Of a stretch of DNA of 64,000 nucleotides, positions 44,663-57,640 are shown one piece after another. Position 1 is the first letter of the stretch. The number at the start of each line of letters is the position of its first letter. The translations under genes were made by a program, and so were the position numbers. This DNA is from Halomicrobium urmianum (GTDB taxonomy: Archaea; Halobacteriota; Halobacteria; Halobacteriales; Haloarculaceae), in NCBI RefSeq assembly GCF_020217425.1, contig NZ_CP084090.1:2542001-2606000 (forward strand), given 5' to 3'. The notes under the pieces were generated by a model. It was not told the DNA's origin. It saw nothing but the letters and a program-made list of their open reading frames with translations, and ran no database searches.

Positions 44663-45706
44663 TCAGGCCGACGCCCCGCCGCTCGCCCGGAGCCGTTCGC
44701 TGACGCGCCTGATCTCGGCCGTCTCGTCGAGGTCGCCCCGGTCGGCTCGCTCCTCGAGGGCGTCCGCCACGGAGCGCTCCGCCTCGACCAGCCGGCGTTC
44801 GATGCGGTCGGCCCGGTCGCGCTGGTCTGCCGTCGGCGATCCGCTGCGGACCGTCTCCAGAAGCGCCCGGGCGTCGCGCGAGACCGCCAGCGCCTGTCGT
44901 CCCTGTTCGACCACGCGGTCGGTGTCGTTCTCCACCCACCGGACCTCCTGCGACCCCTCGTCGACGACGTCCACGATGAAGGCGGCCTTCGAGAGCCTGG
45001 TCTCGGTCCCGGAGGTGCCGGGGTCGACGTCCCCCTGGGCGTCGATTCCCACCAGCACCATCCGCTCGGCCGGGTTGTACGCGTCGGCCGTGTACGCCGC
45101 GGCGCCGACGGAGTTGAACCCGACCAGGAGGACCGCGAAGACGAGGACGCCGAGGAACGCCCGCGGCGCACCGCGGACCGGTTCGGTCCCCCGGAACGGG
45201 TTGTCCCGCGTCCGCTCGAAGGAGAGCGACTGGCTCTCGCTCACGAGGGCCGCGAGGGCGCTGGTCTGCTCGGAGGCGCCGGTGACGACGACTCGACCGG
45301 CGCCGGTGATTCGGACGAAGGAGTTGTGGAAGCCGCCGTGCAGTACCGACAGGCCCGGCCCCTCGTCGAACGCCTCGCGCTCCACCTCGTCGAACCGCTC
45401 GTCGTCGCCGAGGGCCGCCCGTATCGACTCCAGGCAGTCGACGGCGTCGTCGACGACTCCCTCCGAGACGAAGATCGACCCCTGTTCCGCGCTGAAGCCC
45501 TCGTCCACGTCGGCGAATCGCCGCCGCAGCGACCTGACGGCCCCCTTGAGCCAGGCGAAGGCGGCGGGGAGGCCGGCGCCGACGACGCCGACGAACAGGG
45601 CCGTGGCGAACCGGAGCGGCGTCCCGCCGTAGTGGACCGTCGCCCAGAGCGCGACCGCGACGACCAGCCCACCGCCGCCCCGGGAGAGTGCGCGAAGCTT
45701 GTTCAT
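44663..45706 (-). CDS. Haloarchaeal membrane protein, unknown function
   Basis: A 347-residue protein with two N-terminal helices (about residues 11-48, GGGLVVAVALWATVHYGG and FATALFVGVVGAGLPAAFAWL), a soluble middle domain with SIFVSEGVVDDAVDCLE and VVVTGASEQTSALAALV, a third helix (about residues 175-198, FLGVLVFAVLLVGFNSVGAAAY), and a long charged C-terminus with predicted coiled coil (DQRDRADRIERRLVEAERSV). No known family is recognised. The ATG at 45706 lies one base after the stop of the small gene at 45708, so both are in one transcript. Confidence 0.6.
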   Translation of the reverse strand: MNKLRALSRGGGGLVVAVALWATVHYGGTPLRFATALFVGVVGAGLPAAFAWLKGAVRSLRRRFADVDEGFSAEQGSIFVSEGVVDDAVDCLESIRAALGDDERFDEVEREAFDEGPGLSVLHGGFHNSFVRITGAGRVVVTGASEQTSALAALVSESQSLSFERTRDNPFRGTEPVRGAPRAFLGVLVFAVLLVGFNSVGAAAYTADAYNPAERMVLVGIDAQGDVDPGTSGTETRLSKAAFIVDVVDEGSQEVRWVENDTDRVVEQGRQALAVSRDARALLETVRSGSPTADQRDRADRIERRLVEAERSVADALEERADRGDLDETAEIRRVSERLRASGGASA

Positions 45707-45707
45707 G

Positions 45708-45989
45708 TTAGCCGAAGAAGGCCCGTTTGAGCCGGTCGACGATCCCGGACTGGCGGGCGCGGCTCTCCGCCTCACAGACGGGCCCCAGTTTCCGTTCGAG
45801 GTCGTCCCGGTTCTCGAACCGGTCGACGTCCGCGTCGTGGAGGAGCTCGGACAGCATCATGGAGTTCCCCGTCTCGTCGATGACGACGTTCTCCATGGGC
45901 ATGTTCCGCTCCAGCCGCCCCGCGCTCACCGGATACGACCACCCGGACTCGACGATAAGTTCGTGCACGGCGTCGGGTCCGTACGTCAT
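45708..45989 (-). CDS. Small acidic haloarchaeal protein, unknown function
   Basis: A 93-residue soluble protein containing HELIVESGWSYPVSAGRLER and a C-terminal stretch of acidic and Arg residues. No catalytic motif is seen. The ATG at 45989 is favoured over 46001 because the TATA-like atttat (complement of 46015-46020) is then at -28, the normal leaderless spacing. It is cotranscribed with the membrane protein at 44663. Confidence 0.6.
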   Translation of the reverse strand: MTYGPDAVHELIVESGWSYPVSAGRLERNMPMENVVIDETGNSMMLSELLHDADVDRFENRDDLERKLGPVCEAESRARQSGIVDRLKRAFFG

Positions 45990-46096
45990 ATCCCTCAGCA
46001 TGGTTGCCTCACTGATAAATACACCGGCGGTGACAGCCGGGCCTCGCGCGGCGCGGAAGGACAGGTTTAACAGCCCGCTCCGCCGGACCGGTACCC

Positions 46097-47200
46097 ATGG
46101 AACCCGTCTCTGTCGGCGTGCTCGGCTGCGGAACGATCAGCGACGCGTACCTCTCCGGGAACGACCGCTTCGACGCCTTCGAGGTCACGGCCTGCGCGGA
46201 CCTCGACGTGGACCGCACTGCGGACGCGGCCGAGGAGTACGGCCTGCGGGCGCGAACCGTCGACGAACTGGCGGTCGACGACGACGTCGAGGCCGTGGTC
46301 AACCTGACGCCGCCGGGGGCCCACGCGGAGACCTGCCGCCGGCTCCTGGAGGCCGGCAAGCACGTCTACGTCGAGAAGCCGCTGGCGACGACGACGGACG
46401 AGGCGACGGCCATCATCGACGCCGCCGACGAGGCCGACCGCCTGATCGGCTCCGCGCCCGACACCTTCCTCGGGGCGGGCCTCCAGACCTGCCGGCGGCT
46501 GATCGACGACGGTCGGATCGGGGAGCCCGTCGGCGCGACCGCGGTCTGGACCTCAGGCGGGCACGAGTCCTGGCACCCGAACCCGGACTTCTACTACAAG
46601 GAGGGTGCCGGCCCCCTGTTCGACATGGGCCCGTACTACGTGACCGCGCTCGTCTCGCTGCTGGGTCCGGCCAGTCGCGTGACGGGATCCGTGACGCGGG
46701 CGTCCGACGAGCGGACGATCACGAGCGAGCCCCGCCACGGCGAAACCATCGACGTCGAGGTGCCGACCCACGAGTCGGGGATCGTCGAGTTCGAGGACGG
46801 GACGACCGCGAACCTGCTCACGAGCTTCGACGCCCCGGGCGGATCGACGCTCCCGTCACCGGCGTTCGAGATCTACGGGACGGAGGGGACGCTCGCGCTG
46901 CCCGACCCCAACCACTTCGAGGGGCCGGTCCGGGTCCGGAACGCGGGCGGCGAGGCCTTCGAGACGGTCGAACTGAGCCACCGGTACACGGCGGGCCGGG
47001 GGGCCGGCGTCGCCGACCTGGCCCGGGCGATCCGCGGTGACTGGGCCCACCGGACGAGCGGGGACCTCGCGCGCCACGTCCTCTCGGTGCTGTCGGGGAT
47101 CCGCCGGTCCTCGGAGACGGGCGAACACGTCGCGATCGATCCGGACTGCCGGCGCCCCGAGCCGCTGCCGGCGGCATTCCCGGACGACCGGTCGGAGTGA
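46097..47200 (+). CDS. Gfo/Idh/MocA-family oxidoreductase
   Basis: A 367-residue NAD(P)-dependent dehydrogenase with a Rossmann motif GVLGCGTISDAYL, the signature VYVEKPLAT with the catalytic Lys, and a C-terminal alpha/beta domain containing FDMGPYYVTALV. Members oxidise or reduce sugars, inositols or amino sugars; the substrate is unknown. The leaderless start is supported by gtttaac (46070-46076) at -27. It is followed by a ThuA-like gene, a pairing common in bacterial sugar clusters. Confidence 0.85.
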   Translation: MEPVSVGVLGCGTISDAYLSGNDRFDAFEVTACADLDVDRTADAAEEYGLRARTVDELAVDDDVEAVVNLTPPGAHAETCRRLLEAGKHVYVEKPLATTTDEATAIIDAADEADRLIGSAPDTFLGAGLQTCRRLIDDGRIGEPVGATAVWTSGGHESWHPNPDFYYKEGAGPLFDMGPYYVTALVSLLGPASRVTGSVTRASDERTITSEPRHGETIDVEVPTHESGIVEFEDGTTANLLTSFDAPGGSTLPSPAFEIYGTEGTLALPDPNHFEGPVRVRNAGGEAFETVELSHRYTAGRGAGVADLARAIRGDWAHRTSGDLARHVLSVLSGIRRSSETGEHVAIDPDCRRPEPLPAAFPDDRSE

Positions 47201-47287
47201 CCGCGGTTCCCGGGATCCGTGACCGTCGGCGTCGCAGCGCGTTCCGGGAGCGATAGCTTCTTGCCACCGCCGCCGGTGGACGGGTAT

Positions 47288-47950
47288 ATGGTAGTACGTT
47301 CCGTTTTCGCGATCGGTGGCGACCGCTTCCCGTTCCACCGCTTCGAGGACCGCGGTCCCGAGATCGCCGCGGCGGTGGACGGCGTCGCCGACGTGACGCT
47401 GACGACCGACAGGGACGACCTCGTCGACCTCGCGGGGTACGACGCCGTCCTGGACTACACGACCGACAGCACGCTGACCGACGAGCAGCGCGACGGCCTG
47501 CTGTCGTTCGTCGCGGACGGCGGCGGATACGTCGGCCTCCACTGCGCCGCCGACCTCACCAGCACGGCCGCCGACGATCCGGGCGAACTCATCGGCTCCC
47601 GGGACGAACCGTTCCCCGAGCTCAGGGACCTCGTCGGCGGCCACTTCCTGACCCATCCCGAACAGACGCGGTTCGACGTGCGCGTCGTCGACCACTACCA
47701 TCCGATCACGGCCGACCTGGACGACGTCACCGTCTGGGACGAGCCGTACGTCGTCGACGTCGACGACGACGTGCGCGTGCTCGCGCGGGTGGACCATCCG
47801 GACCACGCCGACGTGCCCGTCGCGTGGACGAAACCCTACGGTGACGGACGGGTATTCTACTGCTCGCTCGGCCACGGGACCCCTGCCGTGACGAACGAAG
47901 GCGTCCGGGCGTTGCTCCGGAACGGCGTCCAGTGGGCCGCGGGGGACTGA
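47288..47950 (+). CDS. ThuA-like domain protein
   Basis: A 220-residue protein with the class-I glutamine-amidotransferase-like fold of ThuA/trehalose-utilisation proteins: DGGGYVGLHCAAD, LVGGHFLTHPEQTRF, HPITADLDDVTVWDEPYV, and GDGRVFYCSLGHG near the C-terminus. The function of the family is not well defined; it often occurs beside Gfo/Idh dehydrogenases and is linked to disaccharide use. I use the ATG at 47288, since the frame upstream to 47219 gives an implausible Pro-rich N-terminus. Confidence 0.78.
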   Translation: MVVRSVFAIGGDRFPFHRFEDRGPEIAAAVDGVADVTLTTDRDDLVDLAGYDAVLDYTTDSTLTDEQRDGLLSFVADGGGYVGLHCAADLTSTAADDPGELIGSRDEPFPELRDLVGGHFLTHPEQTRFDVRVVDHYHPITADLDDVTVWDEPYVVDVDDDVRVLARVDHPDHADVPVAWTKPYGDGRVFYCSLGHGTPAVTNEGVRALLRNGVQWAAGD

Positions 47951-48240
47951 CCGGACCGCCGATGAGAATCCCTGCATCGGCCTCGCGCGAGTACGCGGAC
48001 GCACGCGCGGCCCGGAGTATCGCGAGGCACTCTGCCGATCCGGACCCCTGAGAGACACCCTACATAACAACTGTACGGCCGTTAGTATCTCCGGAGACGG
48101 CCACGTCGTTCACGCATCGTGTACGGTACGGACGGGAGAACGCCGCCAGAGCGGTGCCAATCGCGGCGGAGTCGTCGCGGCTGAACGCGCGGACGGGACA
48201 GCGAGACTCCCCCCGCAGTGTTACTAACGTACCTAATTAC

Positions 48241-48319
48241 AGTAGAAATTGAAACTATTTACACATCGAGGGGCACCCCGGGTGCCCCTTCGAGTGTGTC
48301 AGTGCGTTCAGTTTCTACT
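48241..48319 (+). repeat. Palindromic element, copy 2 (long form)
   Basis: A 79-base inverted-repeat element with termini AGTAGAAATTGAA and TTCAGTTTCTACT and a strong GC core hairpin (GGGGCACCCC/GGGTGCCCC, 48270-48289). It sits in the 519-base spacer between the ThuA-like gene and an IclR gene, in the same orientation as copy 1 and inverted to copy 3. Nothing else is recognised in 47951-48469. There is no transposase in it, so it is a MITE-like or structured regulatory repeat. Confidence 0.8.
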
Positions 48320-48469
48320 ACAGGTCCAGTGGCGACCGCGAACATAACCAATTAGAGACAGTTGCCATCGCACAGTCGGACGTGACGACGCCGGCTATAC
48401 GGGCGACGGGTCCGAAGCGGCGGTCTCGACCGGGCGTTCACGGATGGAAAACGGCCCGGGATCGACCAG

Positions 48470-49228
48470 TCACCGGGAAAGCAGGTCGTTTTCGATCGAT
48501 TTGGCGGCGCTGGTGACCAGCCCGGTGACGTCTTCCTCCAGGCGCTTGCCGGACATGTGGTAGTCGCTGCCGGTCACGCTGACGGCGCCGACGGGCTCGC
48601 CGTCCCGGCCGATGACCGGCGACGCGACGCACTGGTGGCCCACCTGGAACTCCTCCCGGTCGAAGGCGACGCGCCTGTCGCGGACCGATCGCAGCTCCCG
48701 CTCCAGCTCCCGGCGGTCGGTGATCGTCTTGTCTGTGTACTCCGACAGCCCGGAACTGTCGAGCACGTCCGCCCGCTCCTCGTCGGGCAGGAAGGCGAGG
48801 ATGGCCTTGCCGCCGGCGGTCGCGTGCAGCGGCGCCACTTCCCCCTCGGCGATACCGGTCGGCATGTCTTCGGTCGGCTCGATCCGGAGGGCGTACACGC
48901 CGCGGTCGTTCTCGTGAGCGATGAAGTTCGCGATGTGGCCGGTCGTGTCCGTGAGGCCCCGCACGACGGGCCGGATGAGCTCCAGCGGCAGTCGCTTGCG
49001 GGCGCGGACGCCGAGGCTCAGGAACCGGTTACTGAGGTAGTAGCCGTCGTCCTCCCGGACGAGGTAGCCCAGGTCCGCTAGCGTCTGGAGGTGCTTGTGA
49101 ACCGCCCCCTTCGACAGGTCCAGGTCGCGGGCCAGCTGGCTCACCCCGGATCCGGGTTCGTCCCGGATGGCCTCCACGATCCGGAAGCTCGTTTCCGTCG
49201 TCGAAACCCGGTACGCGTTCTCGGTCAT
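48470..49228 (-). CDS. IclR-family transcriptional regulator
   Basis: A 252-residue regulator with a winged helix-turn-helix (GVSQLARDLDLSKGAVHKHL, about residues 27-46) and an IclR effector domain (AGGKAILAFL, HQCVASPVIGRDG, GAVSVTGS). ATG 49228 is set by ttttacc (complement of 49251-49257) at -27. It is divergent from galactonate dehydratase at 49504, so galactose/galactonate catabolism is its likely target. The spacer has TTTGC-N17-GCAAA (about 49261-49287) and a TGAACGG half-site. Confidence 0.85.
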   Translation of the reverse strand: MTENAYRVSTTETSFRIVEAIRDEPGSGVSQLARDLDLSKGAVHKHLQTLADLGYLVREDDGYYLSNRFLSLGVRARKRLPLELIRPVVRGLTDTTGHIANFIAHENDRGVYALRIEPTEDMPTGIAEGEVAPLHATAGGKAILAFLPDEERADVLDSSGLSEYTDKTITDRRELERELRSVRDRRVAFDREEFQVGHQCVASPVIGRDGEPVGAVSVTGSDYHMSGKRLEEDVTGLVTSAAKSIENDLLSR

Positions 49229-49503
49229 ACCAGGGAGTAAGCGTCGGGAGCGGTAAAACTGTTTGCACACTGTGAACGGTTAGCAAATGCGCCGACTGCC
49301 AGCGGCCGAGCGACGACGCCGGCAGCGCACGCGGGGAACGCGTCGCCGAACGCCCGCGGTAGGCGGAATTATTATGTAGGTGTTCGTCAAAGTTAGCGAC
49401 GATGCGACCGACGATAGAATCATCAGCCAGCCGTACGGCGCAGTCTCACCAGCGCTCCGCATGACACGTCGACACCCGCTCGACACCCCTGTCTATCCAA
49501 AAT

Positions 49504-50688
49504 ATGAGTTCTGATACGTCCCGCGGTCCAGAGCAGAGCCGCATCGCCGATTACGAACTGTTCGAGGTTCCGCCGCGGTGGCTGTTCCTCCGGGTAGAGA
49601 CGGCCGACGGGACGGTGGGCTGGGGCGAGCCCGTCGTGGAGGGCCGCGCGAAGACCGTCCGGGCCGCCGTCGAGGAGTTGATGGACAACTACCTGCTGGG
49701 CGAGGACCCGGCGGACATCGAGGACCACTGGCAGACGATGTACCGCGGCGGGTTCTACCGCGGCGGGCCGGTGCTCATGTCGGCCATCGCGGGCGTCGAC
49801 CAGGCGCTGTGGGACATCAAGGGCAAGCAGATGGGTGCCCCCGTCCACGAACTGCTCGGCGGTAACGCGCGGAACCGCGTCCGCGTCTACCAGTGGATCG
49901 GCGGCGACCGCCCCAGCGAGGTCGCCGACGAGGCCCGCCAGAAGGTCGATGCGGGCTTCACCGCCCTCAAGATGAACGCGACAGAGGAGATGGAACGCGT
50001 CGACGACCCCGCAACGGTCCAGGCGGCGGTCGACAGGCTCCGGGAGGTCCGCGAAGCGGTGGGCGACGAGGTCGACGTCGGCGTCGACTTCCACGGCCGC
50101 GTGACCAAACCCATGGCCAAGCGCCTCGCCGCCGCGCTGGAGCCCTACGAGCCGATGTTCCTCGAGGAACCCGTCCTCCCCGGACACAACGACGCGCTCC
50201 CCGACATCGCGGCGAAGACGAGCATCCCGATCGCCACCGGCGAGCGGATGTACTCCCGGTGGGACTTCAAGCAGGTCTTCGAGAACGGCGCGGTGGACGT
50301 GATCCAGCCCGACCTCTCCCACGCTGGCGGCATCACCGAGGTCAACAAGATCGCGTCCATGGCCGAGGCCTACGACGTGGCGCTGGCGCCCCACTGCCCG
50401 CTCGGACCCGTCGCGCTCGCGTCCTGCATCCAGGTCGACGCCTGCTCGCCCAACGCGCTCATTCAGGAGCAGAGCCTCAACATCCACTACAACGACACGG
50501 GCGACGTGCTGGACTACCTCGCCGACCCGTCCGTGTTCGAGTACCGCGACGGCTACGTCCAGATCCCGGAGGAGCCGGGGCTGGGCATCGAGATCAACGA
50601 GGAACACGTCCGCCGGCAGGCCGAGAAGACCGTCGACTGGCACAACCCCGTCTGGCGCCACGAGGACGGCAGCGTCGCCGAGTGGTAG
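49504..50688 (+). CDS. dgoD: D-galactonate dehydratase
   Basis: A 394-residue enolase-superfamily dehydratase that closely follows the DgoD pattern: PPRWLFLRVETADGTVGWGE at the N-terminus, FTALKMNA with the catalytic Lys, metal ligands in VDFHGR, FLEEPV and ATGERM, DLSHAGGI, APHCPLGP with the catalytic His, and C-terminal WHNPVWRHEDGSVAEW. It makes 2-keto-3-deoxy-D-galactonate from galactonate. It is divergent from an IclR regulator and followed by an SDR that could form the galactonate precursor, next to beta- and alpha-galactosidases. Confidence 0.93.
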   Translation: MSSDTSRGPEQSRIADYELFEVPPRWLFLRVETADGTVGWGEPVVEGRAKTVRAAVEELMDNYLLGEDPADIEDHWQTMYRGGFYRGGPVLMSAIAGVDQALWDIKGKQMGAPVHELLGGNARNRVRVYQWIGGDRPSEVADEARQKVDAGFTALKMNATEEMERVDDPATVQAAVDRLREVREAVGDEVDVGVDFHGRVTKPMAKRLAAALEPYEPMFLEEPVLPGHNDALPDIAAKTSIPIATGERMYSRWDFKQVFENGAVDVIQPDLSHAGGITEVNKIASMAEAYDVALAPHCPLGPVALASCIQVDACSPNALIQEQSLNIHYNDTGDVLDYLADPSVFEYRDGYVQIPEEPGLGIEINEEHVRRQAEKTVDWHNPVWRHEDGSVAEW

Positions 50689-50752
50689 CGGCGAGCTGAC
50701 GCGTCCCCGTTGATCGGTATCCTTTACCACTACCCCGCTGAATCACTGGTGT

Positions 50753-51568
50753 ATGCCTTCGAGCGACCCGACAGCGAACGCCGTACCGAACAGACACGAA
50801 GACAGCGTCGTGATCGTCACCGGTTCGACCCGCGGCATCGGCGAGGGCGTCGCCCGGCGGTTCGCCGCCGAGGGAGCCTCGGTCGTCGTCACCGGCCGCT
50901 CGACCGACGACGGCGAGGCGGTCGCCGAGGACATCCGGTCGGCCGGTGGCGAGGCGACGTTCGTCAGGGCGGACATGCGCGACCCCGCAGAGATCGAGGC
51001 CCTCATCGAGCACGCCGCCGACGAGTACGGCCGGATCGACGTCCTCGTCAACAACGCGGGCGTCCAGACCGAGACGACCGCGACGGACGCGACGATGGAC
51101 GACTGGGCGTTCGTCCTCGAGACGGACTTCCGGTCGTTCTGGCTCTGTGCGAAACACGCCGTCGAGCACATGCCCGAGGGCGGGACCGTCCTGAACACGT
51201 CCTCGAACCACGCGTTCCTGACGATGCCCGGTATCTTCCCCTACAACGCCGTAAAGGCGGGGATCAACGGCATGACCCGGGCGATGGCGCTGGACCTCGG
51301 TCCGGAGGGGATCACCGTCAACACGATCAACCCCGGCTGGATCGAGATCGAGCGGACGCGGGCGGAACTCGGCGACGACTACGAGTACACCGAGGACATC
51401 CATCCCGTGGGCCGTCTCGGCACGCCCGCAGACGTGGCCGGGCTCGCCGCGTTCCTGGCCAGCGACGACGCGACGTTCATCACCGGCGAGAGCGTCCTGA
51501 TCGACGGCGGCCGGTCGCAGGTGATGCAGGACGACGTGTTCCTCGATTATCGGCGCGGGGAGGAGTGA
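50753..51568 (+). CDS. SDR oxidoreductase, possible galactose dehydrogenase
   Basis: A 271-residue short-chain dehydrogenase: VTGSTRGIGEG cofactor motif, NNAG, the Ser region NTSSNHAF, catalytic YNAVK, and TGESVLIDGG near the end. Position directly after dgoD and beside galactosidases suggests oxidation of D-galactose to galactonolactone; SDR galactose dehydrogenases are known in bacteria. This is contextual and other sugars are possible. The start is supported by cctttacc (50721-50728) at about -28, so it also has its own promoter. Confidence 0.8.
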   Translation: MPSSDPTANAVPNRHEDSVVIVTGSTRGIGEGVARRFAAEGASVVVTGRSTDDGEAVAEDIRSAGGEATFVRADMRDPAEIEALIEHAADEYGRIDVLVNNAGVQTETTATDATMDDWAFVLETDFRSFWLCAKHAVEHMPEGGTVLNTSSNHAFLTMPGIFPYNAVKAGINGMTRAMALDLGPEGITVNTINPGWIEIERTRAELGDDYEYTEDIHPVGRLGTPADVAGLAAFLASDDATFITGESVLIDGGRSQVMQDDVFLDYRRGEE

Positions 51569-51604
51569 CGGAGATGGGGCAGTGAGACGGAGCGACCGTC
51601 GCGA

Positions 51605-54793
<3,189 letters not shown>

Positions 54794-54828
54794 CTAGTTT
54801 TATGGTAGCGTGTGACAACTCCCGGAGT

Positions 54829-56178
54829 ATGCCCGACGTGGCGTTCATCGGAGCCGGTAGTATCGTGTTCGCACGGAACCTCATGGGTGACATCCTCTCC
54901 TATCCCGAACTGCAGGGGAGCACGCTCACCCTGATGGACATCGACGAGGAACGGCTGAATCGGACTGCGACGGCCGGTCGGGAGATGATAGAGCACAACG
55001 ACGTCGAGGCGACCATCGAAACGACGACCGATCGCCGCGAGGCTCTGGAGGGGGCCGACTACGTGCTCAACATGATTCACGTCGGCGGGACGGAGCCCTT
55101 CGAGAACGAGATCAGGATCCCGCAGGAGTACGGAGTCAACCAGGCCGTCGGCGATACGCTCGGGCCTGGCGGAGTGTTCCGCTTCCTCCGGACCGCTCCC
55201 GTGATGCTGGATCTCGCTCGCGACATGGAGGAGCTGTGTCCCGACGCGCTCCTGCTGAACTACACGAATCCGATGGCGATGCTGTGCTGGGCCGTCGACG
55301 AAGCGACTGACGTCGACGTGATCGGACTCTGTCACAGCGTCCAGCACACCGCCGAAGCCATCGCAGACTACGCGGGCGTGCCCGAGGACGAACTGGAGTA
55401 CTGGGTCGCCGGCATCAATCACATGGCGTGGTTCCTCGAAGCGGAGCACGACGGCGAGAGCATCTATCCAGACCTCCACGAGGCTGCGAACGATCCGGAG
55501 ACCTACAGACGCGATAACGTCCGGTTCGACGTCCTCGATCACTTCGGGTACTTCGTCACCGAGTCGAGCAACCACATGTCGGAGTACGTGCCGTACTTCC
55601 GGACCGACGAGGAGACCATCGAAGAGTACACGGTCGAGGAGGAGTTCGACGAGTACTTCGTCGACTGGATGGGGACGGGCGACTACTTCGAGCACTGGTG
55701 TGACTACCAGCAGGAGGCCCGCGAGATGTCGACCGACGAAATCGACCCCGAAATAGAGCGCTCCGAGGAGTACGGCTCGCGGATCATCCACTCGATGGAG
55801 ACGGGCGAACGCCGCCGGATGAACGTCAACGTCCGCAACGACACGAGCGCGGTCGCGAACCTCGGCGAAGACGCCTGCGTTGAGGTACCCTGCCTCGTCG
55901 ACGACCGGGGTGTTCGTCCCTGTTCCGTCGGCGAACTGCCGCCCCAGCTAGCTGCACTCGACAGATCGAATATCGCCGTTCAGCGGCTCGCAGTGACGGC
56001 GGCCCTGGAACGCGATCAGGAGGCACTTCGGCAGGCGATCAAACTCGACCCGCTCACCGCAGCGTCGTGCACGCTCGACGAGATCGACGACATGGTCGAC
56101 GACCTGCTCGCGGCGAACGCCGACTACCTCCCGGACGAACTGGTCGAGTCAGATCGAGTCGCCGCCCGGACGTCGTAG
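54829..56178 (+). CDS. GH4 alpha-galactosidase, paralogue 1
   Basis: A 449-residue GH4 enzyme using NAD and a divalent metal: VAFIGAGSIVFARN, LLNYTNPMAMLCW, GLCHSV (the alpha-galactosidase form of the active-site motif), VAGINHMAW and HMSEYVPYFR. It has high similarity along its length to the gene at 57752 in opposite orientation, with an ATPase gene between them. ATG 54829 follows a TATA-like agttttatg (54796-54804) at -28; upstream in-frame starts are unlikely. It hydrolyses raffinose-type or galactomannan oligosaccharides, by inference. Confidence 0.88.
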   Translation: MPDVAFIGAGSIVFARNLMGDILSYPELQGSTLTLMDIDEERLNRTATAGREMIEHNDVEATIETTTDRREALEGADYVLNMIHVGGTEPFENEIRIPQEYGVNQAVGDTLGPGGVFRFLRTAPVMLDLARDMEELCPDALLLNYTNPMAMLCWAVDEATDVDVIGLCHSVQHTAEAIADYAGVPEDELEYWVAGINHMAWFLEAEHDGESIYPDLHEAANDPETYRRDNVRFDVLDHFGYFVTESSNHMSEYVPYFRTDEETIEEYTVEEEFDEYFVDWMGTGDYFEHWCDYQQEAREMSTDEIDPEIERSEEYGSRIIHSMETGERRRMNVNVRNDTSAVANLGEDACVEVPCLVDDRGVRPCSVGELPPQLAALDRSNIAVQRLAVTAALERDQEALRQAIKLDPLTAASCTLDEIDDMVDDLLAANADYLPDELVESDRVAARTS

Positions 56179-56311
56179 GCGGGACCGATCACGCCGTTTC
56201 AGTCGCCGATCCGAACGTCCGATGCTGCAGCGTGTGGGCAATGCGGTCGACGCCCACGCTTCGGGGTGCCACGTAGAAAAGATTTATCAGCCCCATACAA
56301 CATAATCGACT

Positions 56312-57493
56312 ATGGGCGAGTTAGACATTCGTTCCCTCACCAAGGTGTTTCAGGACGACAGTGGCGAGATCGTAGCCGTCGACGACCTCGACGCCGAAAT
56401 CGATGACGGGGAGTTCATCGTCCTCGTCGGCCCGTCCGGCTGCGGGAAATCGACGACGCTCCGCTGCATCGCCGGCCTCGAGAATCCGACGAGCGGCGAG
56501 CTCGTCCTCGATGGAGAGGACGTGACTGACAAGAAGCCCAAGGCGCGGGACATGGCGATGGTGTTCCAGAACTACGCGCTGTACCCCCACATGACGGCCC
56601 GCGAGAACATGGCCTTCGGGCTGAAGATGACGACCGACCTCTCGAAGGAGGAGATCAACGAGCGCGTCACGGACGCCGCCGAAATGATGGGCATCGAGGA
56701 ACTGCTCGAGAGCAAGCCTGACGAGCTCTCCGGCGGGCAGCAACAGCGCGTCGCGCTCGGACGGGCCATCGTCCGTGAACCGGAGGTCTTCCTGATGGAC
56801 GAGCCGCTGTCGAACCTGGACGCGAAGCTCCGGACGGCCATGCGGACGGAACTGCAGGAGATCCAGCAGGAATTCGACGTGACGACCATCTACGTCACCC
56901 ACGACCAGACCGAGGCGATGACGATGGGTGATCGGATCGCCGTCCTGAACGACGGTCAGCTCCAGCAGATCGGGACGCCCCTGGAGTGCTACCACGAGCC
57001 GGCCAACCAGTTCGTCGCCGGCTTCATCGGTTCGCCCTCGATGAACTTCTTCGACGTCGAACTAGACACCTCGGACGGGGTCCCTGCCCTCGTCCACGAC
57101 GGGTTCAGGTACGAACTCGATGAGGACGTCTACGCCGACATCGAAGGGGAGGGCGACCGGTTCACGCTCGGTATTCGCCCGGAGGACATCGAGACCGTTC
57201 CGGAGGACACGCCCAACGCCATCTCGGTGCCGGTCGAGGTAACTGAGCCCCTCGGCGACGTCACGTACACGTACCTCGACATCGCGGGCGAACAGTACAC
57301 GGCGACCCTCGAGGGCGACATCGTCATCGACCCCGGCTACGAGATCAACGTGGGGTTCCCGCAGGACCGGATCCACATCTTCGACGGCCGGACGGGCCAG
57401 GCACTGCGCAACCGCGAGCCGCCGGAAGAGGTCGACATGGAGTCGCTAGCTGCTCTCTCCGACGGCCAGGGCGTCGGAGTCAGTGCCGAGTAG
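56312..57493 (+). CDS. Sugar ABC transporter ATPase (MalK/MsmK/UgpC type), unlinked to permeases
   Basis: A 393-residue ATPase with Walker A GPSGCGKST, Q-loop VFQNYALYPH, signature LSGGQQQRVALG, Walker B VFLMDEPLSNLDAKL and a C-terminal TOBE-type domain (LGIRPEDIE). It is similar to the ATPase at 40514 but has no permease or binding protein on either side. The nearest set lacking an ATPase is at 59183-62409, about 1.7 kb away, beyond a palindromic element and a reverse-oriented GH4 gene, so it most likely energises that set. TATA-like gatttatc (56280-56287) gives a leaderless start. Confidence 0.92.
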   Translation: MGELDIRSLTKVFQDDSGEIVAVDDLDAEIDDGEFIVLVGPSGCGKSTTLRCIAGLENPTSGELVLDGEDVTDKKPKARDMAMVFQNYALYPHMTARENMAFGLKMTTDLSKEEINERVTDAAEMMGIEELLESKPDELSGGQQQRVALGRAIVREPEVFLMDEPLSNLDAKLRTAMRTELQEIQQEFDVTTIYVTHDQTEAMTMGDRIAVLNDGQLQQIGTPLECYHEPANQFVAGFIGSPSMNFFDVELDTSDGVPALVHDGFRYELDEDVYADIEGEGDRFTLGIRPEDIETVPEDTPNAISVPVEVTEPLGDVTYTYLDIAGEQYTATLEGDIVIDPGYEINVGFPQDRIHIFDGRTGQALRNREPPEEVDMESLAALSDGQGVGVSAE

Positions 57494-57640
57494 ACGCCCG
57501 TAACCGAGGGGGGGGCGTGCTGATACTGGTTCGCCGCTCTGGATTCTGTCCGGTATTCGAACGCTCAGACCCGGAACGATACCGACGCGAGCAGCGACCG
57601 TTCGAGATCGGCGCGGCGGAGCGTCGCTGGTCGCAGTTAT

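Noticed and set aside
44317-44703. 128-residue plus-strand frame and opposite minus-strand frames in the 43.9-44.7 kb gap
   Set aside because: The sequence is Arg/Ser-rich after the first 40 residues, overlaps the 3' end of the membrane-protein gene, and shows no homology that I can recognise.
48241-48319. CRISPR repeat
   Set aside because: The palindromic elements are single, tens of kilobases apart, and have no spacer arrays or cas genes nearby.
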